DNA of 7,191 nt. Origin: Gammaproteobacteria bacterium. GTDB lineage: Bacteria; Pseudomonadota; Gammaproteobacteria; Pseudomonadales; Porticoccaceae. Below, piece after piece: positions 6,182-7,191 of the stretch. Position 1 is the first letter of the stretch. Each line of letters starts with the position of its first letter. The notes beneath the pieces were generated by a model that was not told the origin of the DNA, ran no database searches, and saw only the letters and a list, made by a program, of their open reading frames with translations. The position numbers and the translations under genes were made by a program. The stretch lies in NCBI GenBank assembly GCA_006227015.1, contig SBGI01000290.1:1-7191 (forward strand), written 5' to 3'.

Positions 6182-7191
6182 TTAATGGCGGAGTGGTGCA
6201 ACGCCGACCTGGGGCATATTTGCCAATCCGATATCCCGTGCGTGCTGTTCAAAGCCCTTGTTGCGCCAGAAAAAAGCTCCGGGCATGGTGGTGGGGATCA
6301 CCAGCACATAGAACAGAGCGCGACCGATCAGGCTTGTGGCCACCACTGATAGTGAAATACCGCAGAGAATCGCCAGAGCAGATGTGGCTCCCAGTTCCAG
6401 CGTTGCCAGGGTGAGTGCTGCTGCGATAACACTCGCCAGCAGGCCGTTGCGCAGCCAGTAACTTTTGCCAAAGGTGGTGCACTGAACATAGTGTGAAGCA
6501 GCCCCTTCATGTTCGGCGGCAGACAGGTCGCGGTTATGACGCCACAGACCTATGCCTTCCATACCGGCACCGACTGCGATCAGGGCGGCAACCAACTGTA
6601 TGCCCGGAGTGAGATCGGTCCCGGCCATCAGCAGTGCGGGTAGCAGCAGGAGCCCTGTGATCACGGCGCCAAGTGAAAGAGCATTGCCATAAAAGCTGGT
6701 GGCCACCTGCCAGTGATTCCAGAAGGGTCTGGCGGGAATACGGTAGCAGCGGTTCATGTAGTACAGGCCGGCGGCGCCGGACAAAATGGCCAGATAACCG
6801 CAGATTTCTGCCGGCAGACTCAGCGCGCTGATGGTTGCCTCGCTGATCGCCGTGCCGGTGATTGCTTCCCAAAGGCTTGAGAACAGGCTGTTTGTAGGCA
6901 GGCTGCATAGCAAGTGTAGGCCGAGGAAAGCCATAAACAGGGCAATGCCCAGACCTTCGCGGCACACCGGTGAATGTCTGAGGTTGTTGAAGCCACGGTA
7001 AAAGCGAAGGGGTTTGCCGAGGTGGGTGGTGGACATAAAAAGTCCCAGTCCAACCAGACCTAGACTGATGGCCAGCAGCGGCACATACAGCATCTGGCCA
7101 GTAAACCATTGCAGAGGGGCAATGTCGGCCTGGGCGCCGAGAAAGACGATCGCAAATGCACCAATGGCTGCCTGGGACATCAGGGTAAACA
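6182..7191 (-). CDS. dmsC: DmsC-family membrane anchor of a molybdoenzyme, N-terminus cut by the window edge
   Basis: This is the quinone-reactive membrane anchor of a DmsABC-type complex, which passes electrons between the quinol pool, an FeS subunit (DmsB) and a molybdopterin subunit (DmsA). About 335 residues are visible. I see eight hydrophobic segments, including VPLLAISLGLVGLGLFM, GLGIALFMAFLGLHLLCSL and GNALSLGAVITGLLLLPALL. Family marks are HLGKPLRFYRGFNNLRHSP followed by CREG after the second segment, and near the end GRALFYVLVIPTTMPGAFFW and HARDIGLANMPQVGV. The ATG at 7180 is not the start: the frame stays open to the edge (residues F-T-L before it), no ribosome site precedes it, and it sits inside the first membrane segment. 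The substrate of the enzyme cannot be inferred from the anchor alone. The partner genes would lie beyond the right edge, upstream of this gene. Confidence 0.88.
   Translation of the reverse strand, partial: FTLMSQAAIGAFAIVFLGAQADIAPLQWFTGQMLYVPLLAISLGLVGLGLFMSTTHLGKPLRFYRGFNNLRHSPVCREGLGIALFMAFLGLHLLCSLPTNSLFSSLWEAITGTAISEATISALSLPAEICGYLAILSGAAGLYYMNRCYRIPARPFWNHWQVATSFYGNALSLGAVITGLLLLPALLMAGTDLTPGIQLVAALIAVGAGMEGIGLWRHNRDLSAAEHEGAASHYVQCTTFGKSYWLRNGLLASVIAAALTLATLELGATSALAILCGISLSVVATSLIGRALFYVLVIPTTMPGAFFWRNKGFEQHARDIGLANMPQVGVAPLRH

Noticed and set aside
6534..7109. Second minus-strand frame of 191 codons inside dmsC
   Set aside because: Pro/Arg/Gln-rich translation typical of an out-of-frame shadow of a GC-rich membrane gene; the DmsC frame carries the conserved motifs.

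Overview
The window looks like ordinary chromosomal DNA from a gammaproteobacterium, most likely a marine or aquatic member of the Pseudomonas/Cellvibrionales side of the class. Every gene but one belongs to a family that is conserved and vertically inherited in that class. The order lptM-lysA-dapF-DUF484-xerC, with cyaY divergent, is the Pseudomonas-type arrangement; in E. coli lysA is not in this cluster. Genus-level assignment is not possible from reading alone.

Layout: (1) 10-348, plus strand, a complete P-II nitrogen regulator (GlnK/GlnB). It runs into (2) a convergent minus-strand pair: 928-1638, a secreted SIMPL/DUF541 protein, followed 17 bases downstream by 359-910, a DUF523/TudS-family iron-sulfur protein. 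(3) 1639-1752, a short AT-rich spacer with a weak terminator-like hairpin at the end of xerC. (4) 1753-5687, a five-gene minus-strand operon read lptM, lysA, dapF, DUF484, xerC. (5) 5688-5806, a divergent promoter region with two outward-facing TATACT boxes. (6) 5807-6127, plus strand, cyaY (frataxin) with a GTG start. (7) 6182 to the right edge, minus strand, a DmsC-type membrane anchor of a molybdoenzyme, cut by the window edge. No stretch of 300 bases lacks a gene, and I saw no tRNA, rRNA, insertion sequence, CRISPR array or phage gene.

How the genes fit together: lysA and dapF supply the last steps of the meso-diaminopimelate/lysine pathway, which feeds peptidoglycan and protein. lptM is a small outer-membrane lipoprotein that in E. 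coli helps assemble the LPS export translocon. xerC resolves chromosome dimers. DUF484 is a GAF-like protein of unknown job that travels with xerC. The operon therefore groups envelope building and chromosome segregation. CyaY serves iron-sulfur cluster assembly. TudS and a DmsABC-type enzyme also depend on iron-sulfur clusters, but a functional link is speculation.

I did not find a convincing undescribed system. The points most worth a second look are the SIMPL-TudS pair occupying the place where a HAD hydrolase gene (yigB type) usually follows xerC, the mirrored divergent promoters, the P-II gene without amtB behind it, and the inverted repeats at both convergent gene junctions.
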